A stretch of 64,000 bases of DNA, taken from the NCBI RefSeq assembly GCF_000331575.1, contig NZ_KB223527.1, forward strand, positions 95,148 to 159,147, in the 5' to 3' direction. This stretch comes from Calidifontibacillus oryziterrae. Its GTDB lineage: Bacteria; Bacillota; Bacilli; Bacillales; Bacillaceae_J. Positions 33,225 to 41,867 of the stretch are shown piece after piece. Within the stretch, counting starts at the first letter, position 1, and the number at the start of each line of letters is the position of its first letter. Under the pieces are notes generated by a model that was given only the letters and a program-made list of their open reading frames with translations, did not search any database and had not been told where the DNA came from. A program made the translations under genes and the position numbers.

Positions 33225-34070
33225 ATGGAAACTATCAGAGCGTCAATTCAAGAAATGTATGATTCTTTATCAAAAAGTCAAAAAAAAGTTGCAAATTACA
33301 TGGTCGAACACCCAGAATCAATTGCTATGAAGTCTGCTAGCGAAGTTGGCGAACTAGCAGGCGTTAGTGAAACAACGGTTATTCGTTTTTGCTATGCTTT
33401 AAAATTTAGCGGTTTTACAGAGCTGCAGAATAAAGTTAGAGAACAACTAGTGTTACGAAAAAGTAGTCTTGAGGAATATCATGCGAAAAATTTAGAGCTT
33501 GCAGATCAGCCCCATTTCTTCGCTAAAGTAATGGAACAGGACTGTGATAACATTATGCGGACGATTCAGAACGTTAGTGAAGATGATTTTTCAAAAGCAG
33601 TTGAACAAATTATTACATCAGAGAAAATTTATATTTATGGAATGCGGACCTCCTACTCTTCTGCACATTGGCTTACATTTTCGCTTCGACTATTCCGGGA
33701 TAACGTTCATCTTATTCGCCCGGAAACTGATGATCTTTTATGTATTTTCAATCAAATGAATGAAAATTCAACATTTATCGCAATTTCATTCCATCGTTAT
33801 TTAAAGGAAACTATTTTACTATCAGAATTAGCAAAAAAACAACGGTCATTTTTAATTGGAATTACTGATTCACCGCTTGCTCCGATTCGCAAATATGCCG
33901 ATTTATTACTTCCAATCTATCAAGTTAATAAATCTACTTTAAACGCAACACCGGCACTGTTTTCACTATTGAATGCTATCGTTTCCGGTGTATCGATTAA
34001 GGAAAACGACCGCTTCGAAAGTCGTATGGAGCAATATGAAAAACTTAGTATGGACCATCTATTCCTCTAG
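33225..34070 (+). CDS. RpiR/MurR-family transcriptional regulator
   Basis: A protein of 281 residues with an N-terminal RpiR helix-turn-helix (KSASEVGELAGVSETTVIRF, about 44-63) and a C-terminal SIS domain (about 120-260: KIYIYGMRTSYSSAHWL, STFIAISFHRYLKETI), which normally binds a phosphosugar or related ligand. It is the first gene of a unit with a deacylase, an acyltransferase and a racemase for N-acyl amino acids, so its ligand may be an amino-acid derivative. The start follows AGGGTGAGAGCAAA. Confidence 0.9.
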   Translation: METIRASIQEMYDSLSKSQKKVANYMVEHPESIAMKSASEVGELAGVSETTVIRFCYALKFSGFTELQNKVREQLVLRKSSLEEYHAKNLELADQPHFFAKVMEQDCDNIMRTIQNVSEDDFSKAVEQIITSEKIYIYGMRTSYSSAHWLTFSLRLFRDNVHLIRPETDDLLCIFNQMNENSTFIAISFHRYLKETILLSELAKKQRSFLIGITDSPLAPIRKYADLLLPIYQVNKSTLNATPALFSLLNAIVSGVSIKENDRFESRMEQYEKLSMDHLFL

Positions 34071-34109
34071 ATGTAGATGGATTCTAACTTTGAAGATGGA
34101 GAGGTACAA

Positions 34110-35237
34110 ATGAAAGCAATTATTGATAACTTGAAACCTACGATTACTGAGATTTTTACTCATCTTCACGCCAATCCTGAGAGAAGTTGGGATGAATTTG
34201 AAACGACAGCCTATATTAAGAAACTGTTAGAGGCAAATGGCTTTATTGTTCAAACCTTTGACGACTGTACAGGGTTAATAGTAGAAATCGGTGAAGGTGA
34301 TTTTTGCGTTGGTGTTCGTACTGATATCGATGCACTTTGGCAAAATGTTGATGGAACATTTTGTGCCAATCATTCTTGCGGACATGATGCCCATATGGCT
34401 ATGGTTATCGGCTCAATGCTGGTATTGAAAAAAATGAATATTAAGCCTACTGGTAGGCTTAAATTTATTTTTCAACCTGCAGAAGAAAAAGGTACGGGTG
34501 CCTTAAAGATAGTAGAAAAGGGAGTGATCGATGATATTGATTACTTATACGGTGTTCACCTTCGGCCAATTGAAGAGTTAAGACATGGAGAAGCTGCACC
34601 AGCAATCCTCCATGGTTCATGTAAATTTTTAAAAGGTACAATTAAAGGGGAAGATGCTCACGGTGCACGACCACACCTTGGACAAAATGCAATTGAGGTT
34701 GGGGCTACCCTAGTTAATGAATTGAATCGTATTCATTTGAATCCACTTCATCCTTATTCTGTGAAGATGACAATGTTCCACGCTGGAAGTGATACAGGAA
34801 ATCTAATACCAGGCGAAGCTGTATTTAGTATCGATTTAAGAGCACAAACCAATGAAGTAATGGAACAACTTTCTAAAAAAGTGGAACACCTCATACAAGC
34901 TGTTGCTACTTTGTATAATGTTGAAATCTCAATTTCAACCGCAGCATATGTAGCTGCTGCGGTAGTTGATAATCGTGCGAAAACTTTTATGGAAAGAGCT
35001 ATTATCGATACGGTTGGTCCTGAAAAGCTTGTTGAATCCATCACAACTTCTGGTGGTGATGATTTTCACTTTTATACTTTAAAACGACCTAAAATTAAAG
35101 CAACGATGCTTGGCCTTGGTTGTGATTTACGGCCTGGTCTTCATCACCCTCATATGACATTTAATCACGATGCTATTTATACAGGTATTGAAATTTTATC
35201 AAAAACAATTCTAAATACATTTATTGCCAACAAATAA
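34110..35237 (+). CDS. M20-family amidohydrolase, probable N-succinyl-L-amino acid desuccinylase
   Basis: A metallo-amidohydrolase of 375 residues. Metal and catalytic motifs are visible: VRTDIDALWQ, CGHDAHMAMV, AEEKGTGALK and GVHLRP, with a dimerisation domain in between (GEDAHGARPHLGQN). The ATG at 34110 after GGAGAGG is preferred to 34077. Alone it could be any N-acyl-amino-acid deacylase. Followed by a GNAT and a racemase of the N-succinylamino acid type, it fits the L-specific desuccinylase of the D-to-L amino acid conversion pathway described in Geobacillus kaustophilus. Confidence 0.85.
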   Translation: MKAIIDNLKPTITEIFTHLHANPERSWDEFETTAYIKKLLEANGFIVQTFDDCTGLIVEIGEGDFCVGVRTDIDALWQNVDGTFCANHSCGHDAHMAMVIGSMLVLKKMNIKPTGRLKFIFQPAEEKGTGALKIVEKGVIDDIDYLYGVHLRPIEELRHGEAAPAILHGSCKFLKGTIKGEDAHGARPHLGQNAIEVGATLVNELNRIHLNPLHPYSVKMTMFHAGSDTGNLIPGEAVFSIDLRAQTNEVMEQLSKKVEHLIQAVATLYNVEISISTAAYVAAAVVDNRAKTFMERAIIDTVGPEKLVESITTSGGDDFHFYTLKRPKIKATMLGLGCDLRPGLHHPHMTFNHDAIYTGIEILSKTILNTFIANK

Positions 35238-35250
35238 GGAGGTAAGCAAA

Positions 35251-36090
35251 ATGGACTCACTCGCTCAAACAATTGAAATTCGAGAACTAACTACGAACAG
35301 TGAGCTTGAAAAGGTTCAAAATTTAGAAAAAATCGTCTGGAATATGCACCCTATTCCACTCCATCAAACACTTACAGCTTGTCAAAATGGCGGACTTGTT
35401 TTAGGAGCATTTATAAATAATGAACTTGTTTCATTCAGCTATAGCTTTTCTGGTTTTAAGAATGGCAAAAGCTATCTTTGTTCGCACATGCTCGGCACAC
35501 ACCCTGACTTCCAAGGAAAAGGGATTGGTGCCAAACTAAAAGAAGCACAGAGACAGAAGGCGATGGAAATGGGCTATGAATTAATTACGTGGACATATGA
35601 TCCGCTCGAAAGTCGAAATGCATATTTAAATTTATCTAAACTCCAAGCCATTTGTGCTACATATGTTGAAAATTGCTACGGTGATATGATCGATGATTTG
35701 AATCATGGGCTCCCTACTGATCGCTTTAAAATTGAGTGGTGGATAAACAGTCCACACGTAATTGAAAATAATGTTATTGTTGCGACTGAGGAAACGTCCT
35801 TGTTTCAAGTAGAGCTAACTGATAAACGATTACCAAAATTATTCCCTGTTAAGCCTGTACTTGAAACAGTTGTAAAGGAGAACAAAGAACAGCTACTCGT
35901 CCCAGTTCCCGTTATTTTTCAACAAATTAAGAAAGAAGATTTTGATCTTGCTGTTGACTGGCGTATAAAAACAAGGGAAATTTTTCTAACATTGTTTGCA
36001 TCTGGATATGCTGTTTGTGCATTAAAGAAAGGTCTTGATGGCATTGTCCACCACTATATTCTTGTTAAGAAGGATTTTTTAAAGCTATAG
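35251..36090 (+). CDS. GNAT acyltransferase, probable D-amino acid N-succinyltransferase
   Basis: A protein of 279 residues with a GNAT core in the N-terminal half: MLGTHPDFQGKGIGAKLKEA (about 82-101) is the acyl-CoA loop, followed by YELITWTYDPLESRNAYLNL. The C-terminal ~120 residues are an extension typical of this subgroup. In the Geobacillus pathway the equivalent enzyme puts a succinyl group on D-amino acids so that the racemase can act on them. The start is ATG at 35251 after AAGGAGGT, 13 bases after the deacylase stop. Confidence 0.85.
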   Translation: MDSLAQTIEIRELTTNSELEKVQNLEKIVWNMHPIPLHQTLTACQNGGLVLGAFINNELVSFSYSFSGFKNGKSYLCSHMLGTHPDFQGKGIGAKLKEAQRQKAMEMGYELITWTYDPLESRNAYLNLSKLQAICATYVENCYGDMIDDLNHGLPTDRFKIEWWINSPHVIENNVIVATEETSLFQVELTDKRLPKLFPVKPVLETVVKENKEQLLVPVPVIFQQIKKEDFDLAVDWRIKTREIFLTLFASGYAVCALKKGLDGIVHHYILVKKDFLKL

Positions 36091-36145
36091 ATTTTTTTAA
36101 AGATACTGGATGAAGCATATAACTACAAGGGATGGTGTATCATTT

Positions 36146-37252
36146 ATGGAAATTAAAGAAGTTGTGTTACGGCATTTAAAAATGAAGCTTAAATTTGATT
36201 TTACAACGAGCTTTGGTACTTTTCGAGAAAAGGAATTTATTTTGTTAGAAGCAAAGGATGAACAAGGACGAAGCGGTTGGGGTGAATCTGTTGCTTTCAT
36301 GTCACCTTGGTATAATGAAGAAACGCTCAAGACAAACTGGCATCTTTTAGAGGATTTTTTAATACCTGAAGTTTTAAGGACTAACATTGAGCATCCTGAT
36401 GAAATAAATAAGATGTTTTCAGCGATACGCAAAAATAACATGGCTAAATCGACCATCGAGGGTGCGATCTGGGATTTATATTCTCAACGTACTGGACAAT
36501 CCCTTGCATCTGCACTCGGTGGAACGAAAAAACAAATTGAAGTAGGTATTAGTATCGGAATTCAGGAAAAAGTCGAAGACTTATTGAAAATCATCGAACA
36601 AGCTGTGAATGACGGATATAAACGTATCAAAGTAAAAATAAAACCTGGCTGGGATATCGAGGTTTTACGCGAAATTCGCAAGCACTTCCCTACTATACCA
36701 TTAATGGCAGACGCAAATTCGGCTTATCGCTTGAACGATATCCATCGCTTAAAGGCACTAGACGAATTCCATTTAACTATGGTTGAACAACCGCTTGCAT
36801 CTGATGATATAATCGACCATGCTACATTACAAAGACAAATTGAAACCCCTGTTTGTCTGGATGAAAGTATCCATTCTTGTGAAGATGCCCGCAAAGCTAT
36901 TGAGCTAGGCAGCTGTAAAGTAATTAATATAAAAATCGGACGTGTAGGCGGATTAACAGAAGCAAAACGAATTCATGATCTTTGTGCAGATAAAGGCATA
37001 CCGGTTTGGTGTGGTGGTATGCTCGAAGCTGGTATTGGAAGGACTCATAACGTTGCATTAACGACATTAACTAATTTCACTATGCCTGGTGACACTGCTG
37101 CTTCTTCGCGCTACTGGGTCAAGGATATTATTAAACCTGAAGTGACGGTCGAAAATGGGTTAATTACTGTGCCTGATCGTCCAGGCATCGGCTATGACAT
37201 TGATATCGAAGCCGTCAACGAATATACCTTTTTTGAAAAATCTTATCGCTAA
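36146..37252 (+). CDS. N-succinylamino acid racemase / o-succinylbenzoate synthase family
   Basis: An enolase-superfamily enzyme of 368 residues. The catalytic KxK lies in RIKVKIKPG (about 163-171), the metal ligands in [13 protein letters not shown] and CLDES, and the second catalytic lysine in [10 protein letters not shown]. The family includes MenC of menaquinone synthesis and the N-succinyl/N-acylamino acid racemases. No men genes are near, whereas a GNAT and an M20 deacylase are, so I assign the racemase. The start at 36146 matches the usual N-terminus ([20 protein letters not shown]), after AAGGGATGGTG. A dispersed repeat follows. Confidence 0.88.
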   Translation: MEIKEVVLRHLKMKLKFDFTTSFGTFREKEFILLEAKDEQGRSGWGESVAFMSPWYNEETLKTNWHLLEDFLIPEVLRTNIEHPDEINKMFSAIRKNNMAKSTIEGAIWDLYSQRTGQSLASALGGTKKQIEVGISIGIQEKVEDLLKIIEQAVNDGYKRIKVKIKPGWDIEVLREIRKHFPTIPLMADANSAYRLNDIHRLKALDEFHLTMVEQPLASDDIIDHATLQRQIETPVCLDESIHSCEDARKAIELGSCKVINIKIGRVGGLTEAKRIHDLCADKGIPVWCGGMLEAGIGRTHNVALTTLTNFTMPGDTAASSRYWVKDIIKPEVTVENGLITVPDRPGIGYDIDIEAVNEYTFFEKSYR

Positions 37253-37285
37253 AGTCATATCGCTAAAGTTTAACAAAATTTAACA

Positions 37286-37357
37286 GGGTCAGGAACGTGT
37301 CCAGGGATGGTGCCACGTTAGTGTCCATAGAGGTGTCCATAGAGGTTCCTGACCCCT
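37286..37357 (+). repeat. GTGTCCATAGWG element, copy 3, bounded by an inverted repeat
   Basis: GGGTCAGGAAC (37286-37296) and GTTCCTGACCC (37345-37355) form a perfect inverted repeat around 12-bp units (GTGTCCATAGAG twice). The same units and CTCCATTAA tail occur at 30541-30604. Confidence 0.88.
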
Positions 37358-37420
37358 CCATTAATTGGGATATCGTTCATTATAAATTATTGGAATTTTC
37401 AGACCCAGGAGGAGTATAAA

Positions 37421-38491
37421 ATGAAAAATAGTCTTCAAATTGCAAGTGCGTTTATTGGCCTTATTATTGGTGCAGGATTTGCCTCTGGGCAAGAAATTCT
37501 ACAATTTTTTACTAGCTTTGGATGGCTTGGAATTGCAGGAACTGTAGTTGCTACATTGCTTTTCGGATTTTTGGCGATGAATTTAGCACAATTAGGGTGC
37601 CGGCTCCAAACGAAATCCCATAAAGAGGTTGTATACCATATATGCGGAAAATATCTTGGGGTTGTTGTTGATTTTATTATAACGTTCTTCCTTTTTGGTG
37701 TTACAGTTGTCATGATGGCTGGTAGCGGTGCAATATTTGAACAGCAATTCGGTTTACCAGGATCTGTAGGGAATATAATTATGGCGGCTTTAGTTATTGC
37801 TACCGTTTGCTTAAATGTTCATCGAGTAATTTCAATAATTGGAATTGTCACTCCATTTTTACTTGTGGCGGTAATTATCATTACTACCTACTCTTTTTTT
37901 ACAATGGATATGAGTATGAGTGAACTAAAGCAAATTTCACAAGCTGAAAGTGCAGCTGCTTCAAATTGGGCATTAGGCGCCTTTCTCTATGTTTCTTACA
38001 ACCTTGCGGCAGGTGCTGCAATGTTAACAGTTATGGGTGGTACGGTTAAGGATGAAAAAGCAGCTGGTATGGGCGGCATTTTAGGTGGATTAGGTTTAGG
38101 ACTGCTAATCTTATTAATTAATCTTGGAATGTTAGTAAAATTAGACCAATTACAAGGTATTGATATGCCAACTTTATTTTTAGCTAATGAGATTTCACCT
38201 ATTTTGGCAGGCTTTATGTCAATTATACTATTAGGAATGATCTTTAATACGGCTGTTGGAATGCTGTACGCATTCAGTGCTCGATTTGTTTCCCCTTCAC
38301 AGCCAAAGTTTAAAGTAACTGCAATCGGTTCGGGTATTCTTGCATTTATCGCAAGCTTTGTCGGCTTTATCCAATTAGTCGGAACAGTATATCCAGTAAT
38401 GGGTTATTTAGGATTTACTATTATTGCGGCTATTGTGGTCGCGTGGATTCGAATGCAAAAAAATAAAAATAATCATTCAATCCAGGCATGA
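37421..38491 (+). CDS. YkvI-type membrane transporter
   Basis: A membrane protein of 356 residues with about ten helices. The start SLQIASAFIGLIIGAGFASG is the LeuT/APC-like first helix with a glycine-rich unwound segment, as in the YkvI family of putative transporters. The substrate is unknown. Its position after the N-succinylamino acid operon, separated only by a repeat and its own AGGAGG ribosome site, would fit an amino-acid-type substrate, but that is inference. A terminator follows. Confidence 0.8.
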   Translation: MKNSLQIASAFIGLIIGAGFASGQEILQFFTSFGWLGIAGTVVATLLFGFLAMNLAQLGCRLQTKSHKEVVYHICGKYLGVVVDFIITFFLFGVTVVMMAGSGAIFEQQFGLPGSVGNIIMAALVIATVCLNVHRVISIIGIVTPFLLVAVIIITTYSFFTMDMSMSELKQISQAESAAASNWALGAFLYVSYNLAAGAAMLTVMGGTVKDEKAAGMGGILGGLGLGLLILLINLGMLVKLDQLQGIDMPTLFLANEISPILAGFMSIILLGMIFNTAVGMLYAFSARFVSPSQPKFKVTAIGSGILAFIASFVGFIQLVGTVYPVMGYLGFTIIAAIVVAWIRMQKNKNNHSIQA

Positions 38492-38593
38492 TTTAACCTT
38501 CAAACAAGTATGTATTTTCCGAAATGAGCTTCATGGGTATATGATTGGGGATTTCGCTTTGGGCGGACGCTTTTCGTAGGCAATACAAATAAC

Positions 38594-38624
38594 GCTGAAT
38601 CAAATTATTGATTCAGCTTTTTTT
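38594..38624 (+). terminator. terminator after YkvI-type gene
   Basis: A GCTGAATCA/TGATTCAGC stem is followed by seven T residues. Confidence 0.9.
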
Positions 38625-38785
38625 GCTATATCAACTTATAAATCCTAGGTTAAAGACTTTAAGGCGAATATTTCTTTCAAATTTTCCTAGTATACTGTTA
38701 TAATAAAATTCGTCTAGCTTAATCAACTAAGCTCTATATATTTTACAAATAACAAGACATTTATAAATAAGGAGAAAAATGATTT

Positions 38786-39616
38786 ATGGAATGGAAAAAT
38801 ATTTATCGTGGTTTTATTATGGGGATTAGCGACTTAATTCCTGGTGTTAGTGGTGGAACACTAGCTGTCGTCCTTGGAATATATGATCGATTACTAGAAG
38901 CAATAAGCGGCTTTTTTAGCAAAGAGTGGAAGCAACATATTCGGTTCCTCCTCCCGCTTGGGATTGGTGTTGGTGCTGCTCTACTTTTATTAAGTCGAGT
39001 AATTGAATATCTACTAGAGCATCACTATGAAGCAACGCAATTCTTTTTTATCGGTTTGATAGTTGGCATTATTCCATTTCTTTGGAAACAAGCGAATGCT
39101 AAAGCAAACTTTCGAACCATCCACTATATAGTATTATTGATTGCTGCAATTTTGGTTGCTTCCATGGCGTTTATCAATCCTGACCGCTCACTTGAGCCAA
39201 TATCATCATTGACAGTGAGCCGTACTGTAGGACTATTTTTCTCCGGATGGCTAGCTAGCATGGCCATGCTTTTGCCGGGTATTAGCGGTTCCTTTGTTCT
39301 CCTGTTAATTGGAGTTTATTCTACCGCCATCAATGCACTGTCAACTTTCGATCTGCCAATTATTATAACTATTGGGGCTGGGGTTATTGTTGGGTTTATT
39401 TTAAGCAGCAAAGGGATTCGCTATTTGCTCACTCATTTCCCATTCATGACGTATGCACTCATCTTAGGTTTAATTATCGGTTCACTCGTTGTTGTCTACC
39501 CAGGTATGGTTACAAACGTTTCAACCATTATTACGTGTATCATTACGTTTGCACTAGGTTTAACTGTAACAGCATTTTTCGGAAAAAGTGAACGAGCAAC
39601 TGCTATTAATACCTAA
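38786..39616 (+). CDS. DUF368 protein (PopT-type undecaprenyl phosphate flippase)
   Basis: A protein of 276 residues with about eight membrane helices and the DUF368 signature GFIMGISDLIPGVSGGTLAV near the N-terminus, repeated in the second half as AMLLPGISGSFVLLLIGVYS. DUF368 proteins (PopT) return undecaprenyl phosphate to the inner leaflet for envelope synthesis, in parallel with DedA-family UptA. The internal duplication fits that fold. It is a single gene with AAGGAG upstream and a terminator downstream. Confidence 0.9.
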   Translation: MEWKNIYRGFIMGISDLIPGVSGGTLAVVLGIYDRLLEAISGFFSKEWKQHIRFLLPLGIGVGAALLLLSRVIEYLLEHHYEATQFFFIGLIVGIIPFLWKQANAKANFRTIHYIVLLIAAILVASMAFINPDRSLEPISSLTVSRTVGLFFSGWLASMAMLLPGISGSFVLLLIGVYSTAINALSTFDLPIIITIGAGVIVGFILSSKGIRYLLTHFPFMTYALILGLIIGSLVVVYPGMVTNVSTIITCIITFALGLTVTAFFGKSERATAINT

Positions 39617-39678
39617 TCAATAACCACAGGGCGCAAGAAGATTCGTTGGCTCCACTGTTAGCTCTCCCAGAAAATCAA

Positions 39679-39716
39679 AAAAATGACCCTGGTTTAACGT
39701 CACCAGCGTCATTTTT
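39679..39716 (+). terminator. DUF368 gene terminator
   Basis: AAATGAC/GTCATTT enclosing CTGG/CCAG is followed by TTTT. It lies between convergent genes. Confidence 0.85.
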
Positions 39717-39763
39717 TTACATACAAATATTCGTAAATTCGCGCATTGTTAAGAAAACCTTCA

Positions 39764-40297
39764 TTACTGTGCAAAAAAACCATTATACAAAAATTGATTC
39801 TCACGTTGAGAATTTAGATTTGTATACTGAATTTCAATTGCATTTATATTATTCGTATAGCTTTCATCCTTTAAAGTTACCTTTAAAACTACATTAAATT
39901 CTTGCTGGTTTATCGTATAATTTTGGGCTGGAAGGTAACCTTCTACAAGCCCCTGTTCAACAGCTTCCTGTTCAATTAGTGCTTCAGTTGGATTCATTAA
40001 ACCAGGCACAAATTCTTCAATGAATGGCTCCACTGTCACTACCTCATCATTCTCTAAATATGAACCATCATTCTTAATAAGTTTAATGTCATTTATGGTC
40101 GGTTTACCATTACCAGTCCATTTCACATTGAAGCCAAGATAAAAAGGTTCATTTATAGTAATAGCACCTTTATCGATACTTGAAGCGCTGTTTAAAATAA
40201 ACTCGCCTCGTGCATATTGAAAATAAAATAACCAGGTAAATAAACCGATGAAAAAAATTGCAATTGCACTAAAAACGATTATAAGTGTTTTTTTCAT
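39764..40297 (-). CDS. single-span exported protein, unknown
   Basis: A protein of 177 residues with one N-terminal membrane helix (about 5-27) and an extracellular domain rich in beta-type segments (EPFYLGFNVKWTGNGKPTIN, QEFNVVLKVTLKDESYTNNI). No lipobox and no family that I recognise. The general layout resembles Bacillus proteins of a few conserved outside domains with a signal anchor. It starts 11 bases after a weak AGGTTTAT site and has no operon partner. Confidence 0.6.
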   Translation of the reverse strand: MKKTLIIVFSAIAIFFIGLFTWLFYFQYARGEFILNSASSIDKGAITINEPFYLGFNVKWTGNGKPTINDIKLIKNDGSYLENDEVVTVEPFIEEFVPGLMNPTEALIEQEAVEQGLVEGYLPAQNYTINQQEFNVVLKVTLKDESYTNNINAIEIQYTNLNSQRENQFLYNGFFAQ

Positions 40298-40429
40298 AAT
40301 AAATAAACCTCATTTCATCTTAAAAAATTACAACTAGAATAAGTCTCAAAACTTATTATATAGGAAATGAGTGAAGATATCAGCTAAAAATGCTTATTTT
40401 AGCCAAATTGTGTCGAACAAGGTAAAAAT

Positions 40430-40458
40430 AAAACTATGGAGAATGCCTCCATAGTTTT
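40430..40458 (-). terminator. branched-chain aminotransferase terminator
   Basis: A perfect 12-bp stem AAAACTATGGAG/CTCCATAGTTTT lies 24 bases after the stop, with a U-rich arm on the minus strand. Confidence 0.85.
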
Positions 40459-40481
40459 ATCCTCAATATTGGTTGTATCTA

Positions 40482-41555
40482 TTATTTAACCTCAACTGTC
40501 CAGCCGAAAGGATCTTCTATTTTTCCATATTGAATACCAGTTAGTGTATCATAAAGCTTTTTAGATAGTGGTCCGGTTTCACCGTTATTTAACGTAATAC
40601 TTTCATTATTCCATAGTAATTGTCCGACTGGTGAAATAACAGCTGCGGTACCCGTTCCAAACGCTTCCTCTAACACACCATCAGCATGTGCTTGATAGAT
40701 TTCTTCAATTGAAATGCGACGTTCTTCAACAGGAACATTCCAATGTTTTAAGAGCTGAATGATCGAGTCTCTTGTAATTCCAGCTAAAATACTACCATTT
40801 AGTTCAGGTGTAATAACGGTTCCGTTTACTTTAAAGAAAATATTCATGCTGCCTACTTCTTCGATATATTTATGCTCTTTTCCATCGAGCCATAAAACTT
40901 GAGAATAACCCTTATTCTCCGACTTTTCTTGAGCTTTTAGGCTTGCAGCATAGTTCCCGCCAGTTTTTGCAGTACCAGTACCACCCTTTACAGTACGAAC
41001 GTACTCATTTTCAACAAGAATTTTCACAGGATTTAAACCTTCTTTATAATAAGCACCAACTGGAGACATGATAATCATGAATTTATATTTTGTTGACGGT
41101 GCTACACCTAAATATGGTTGTGTTGCAATCACAAATGGTCGTATATAAAGGGACGTCCCTTCAGCAGTTGGGACCCAATCTTTATCAAGCGCTACTAATT
41201 GTTTTAACGCTGTTAACGCTAACTCTTCATCAATTTGTGGAATTACTAGACGATCATTCGAACGATTCAGTCTTTCCATATTTTTTTCAGGTCTAAATAA
41301 TAAAACCTTACCATCCTTGGCTACATAAGCCTTTAAGCCTTCAAAAACCGTTTGTCCGTAATGAAAGACTACGCAAGAAGGGTCTAAAGATATAGGTCCA
41401 TAAGGTAAAATCTGTGGATCGTGCCAGCCTACACCTTCTGTATAATCCATCATAAACATATGATCGGTGAAGATTTTACCAAATTGCAATTGATCCGCGT
41501 TTGGTTTCTGTTTTTTTGTTGAACATAAACTTACTTTTATTGTATGTTCACTCAC
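40482..41555 (-). CDS. ilvE: branched-chain amino acid aminotransferase
   Basis: A fold-type IV PLP enzyme of 357 residues, similar to B. subtilis YwaA/IlvK. It exchanges the amino group between Leu/Ile/Val and 2-oxoglutarate. The catalytic lysine lies in [18 protein letters not shown] (about 196), and [10 protein letters not shown] and [16 protein letters not shown] are family blocks. The GTG at 41555 lies nine bases after AAGGAG; the longer frame to 41645 has no ribosome site. A CodY-type box about 120 bases upstream suggests repression when branched-chain amino acids are plentiful. Confidence 0.93.
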   Translation of the reverse strand: MSEHTIKVSLCSTKKQKPNADQLQFGKIFTDHMFMMDYTEGVGWHDPQILPYGPISLDPSCVVFHYGQTVFEGLKAYVAKDGKVLLFRPEKNMERLNRSNDRLVIPQIDEELALTALKQLVALDKDWVPTAEGTSLYIRPFVIATQPYLGVAPSTKYKFMIIMSPVGAYYKEGLNPVKILVENEYVRTVKGGTGTAKTGGNYAASLKAQEKSENKGYSQVLWLDGKEHKYIEEVGSMNIFFKVNGTVITPELNGSILAGITRDSIIQLLKHWNVPVEERRISIEEIYQAHADGVLEEAFGTGTAAVISPVGQLLWNNESITLNNGETGPLSKKLYDTLTGIQYGKIEDPFGWTVEVK

Positions 41556-41675
41556 AATTGACATCTCCTTGTATGAATAGTTCAAAAGATAAATATAATA
41601 TACTATTGTAAGACTATTGAAAGCCATAAACAATGATTTATCCAAAAAAAACTAAAATATTTTTTAATTTAAGCA

Positions 41676-41690
41676 AATTTTCGGAAAATT
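41676..41690. promoter_or_regulatory. CodY box
   Basis: AATTTTCGGAAAATT matches the CodY consensus AATTTTCWGAAAATT at 14 of 15 positions. It lies 121 bases upstream of the aminotransferase start. CodY regulates branched-chain amino acid genes in Bacillaceae. Confidence 0.75.
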
Positions 41691-41709
41691 ATATTCCAAA
41701 TTTACACAG

Positions 41710-41738
41710 TTGTAATTACCATTGTACCATGATATATT
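41710..41738 (+). promoter_or_regulatory. sigma-A promoter of a putative small RNA
   Basis: TTGTAA and TATATT are separated by 17 bases, with an extended -10 TG at 41730-41731. It reads away from the aminotransferase gene, towards the structured segment described next. Confidence 0.55.
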
Positions 41739-41743
41739 AATTG

Positions 41744-41860
41744 AGCGATGAGCTCCAATTGTGTAAGTCGATGGACGCGCCTTATGGCAATGCACGAATG
41801 TGGCGTGCAGTCTTTCGCCTCAATCTCGAGAGGACACTTAATATAGTGTCCTCTTTATTA
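41744..41860 (+). ncRNA. putative structured small RNA, about 115 nt
   Basis: A promoter-to-terminator unit lies between two minus-strand genes, itself on the plus strand. It folds well: an outer stem AGCGA with TCGCCT, hairpins GCC-TTAT-GGC (41779-41788) and TGCACG-7 nt-CGTGCA (41791-41809), and a final perfect 9-bp terminator stem AGAGGACAC/GTGTCCTCT (41829-41837/41846-41854) followed by T-rich sequence. The short open frames across it have no ribosome site. I cannot match it to a named Bacillus RNA from memory. It could also serve the zinc-efflux pair as an antisense end structure. Confidence 0.55.
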
Positions 41861-41867
41861 TTTACCC

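Noticed and set aside
41744..41860. NiCo (czcD-type) riboswitch for the CDF gene
   Set aside because: The structure lies downstream of czcD and is transcribed in the opposite direction, so it cannot be its leader.
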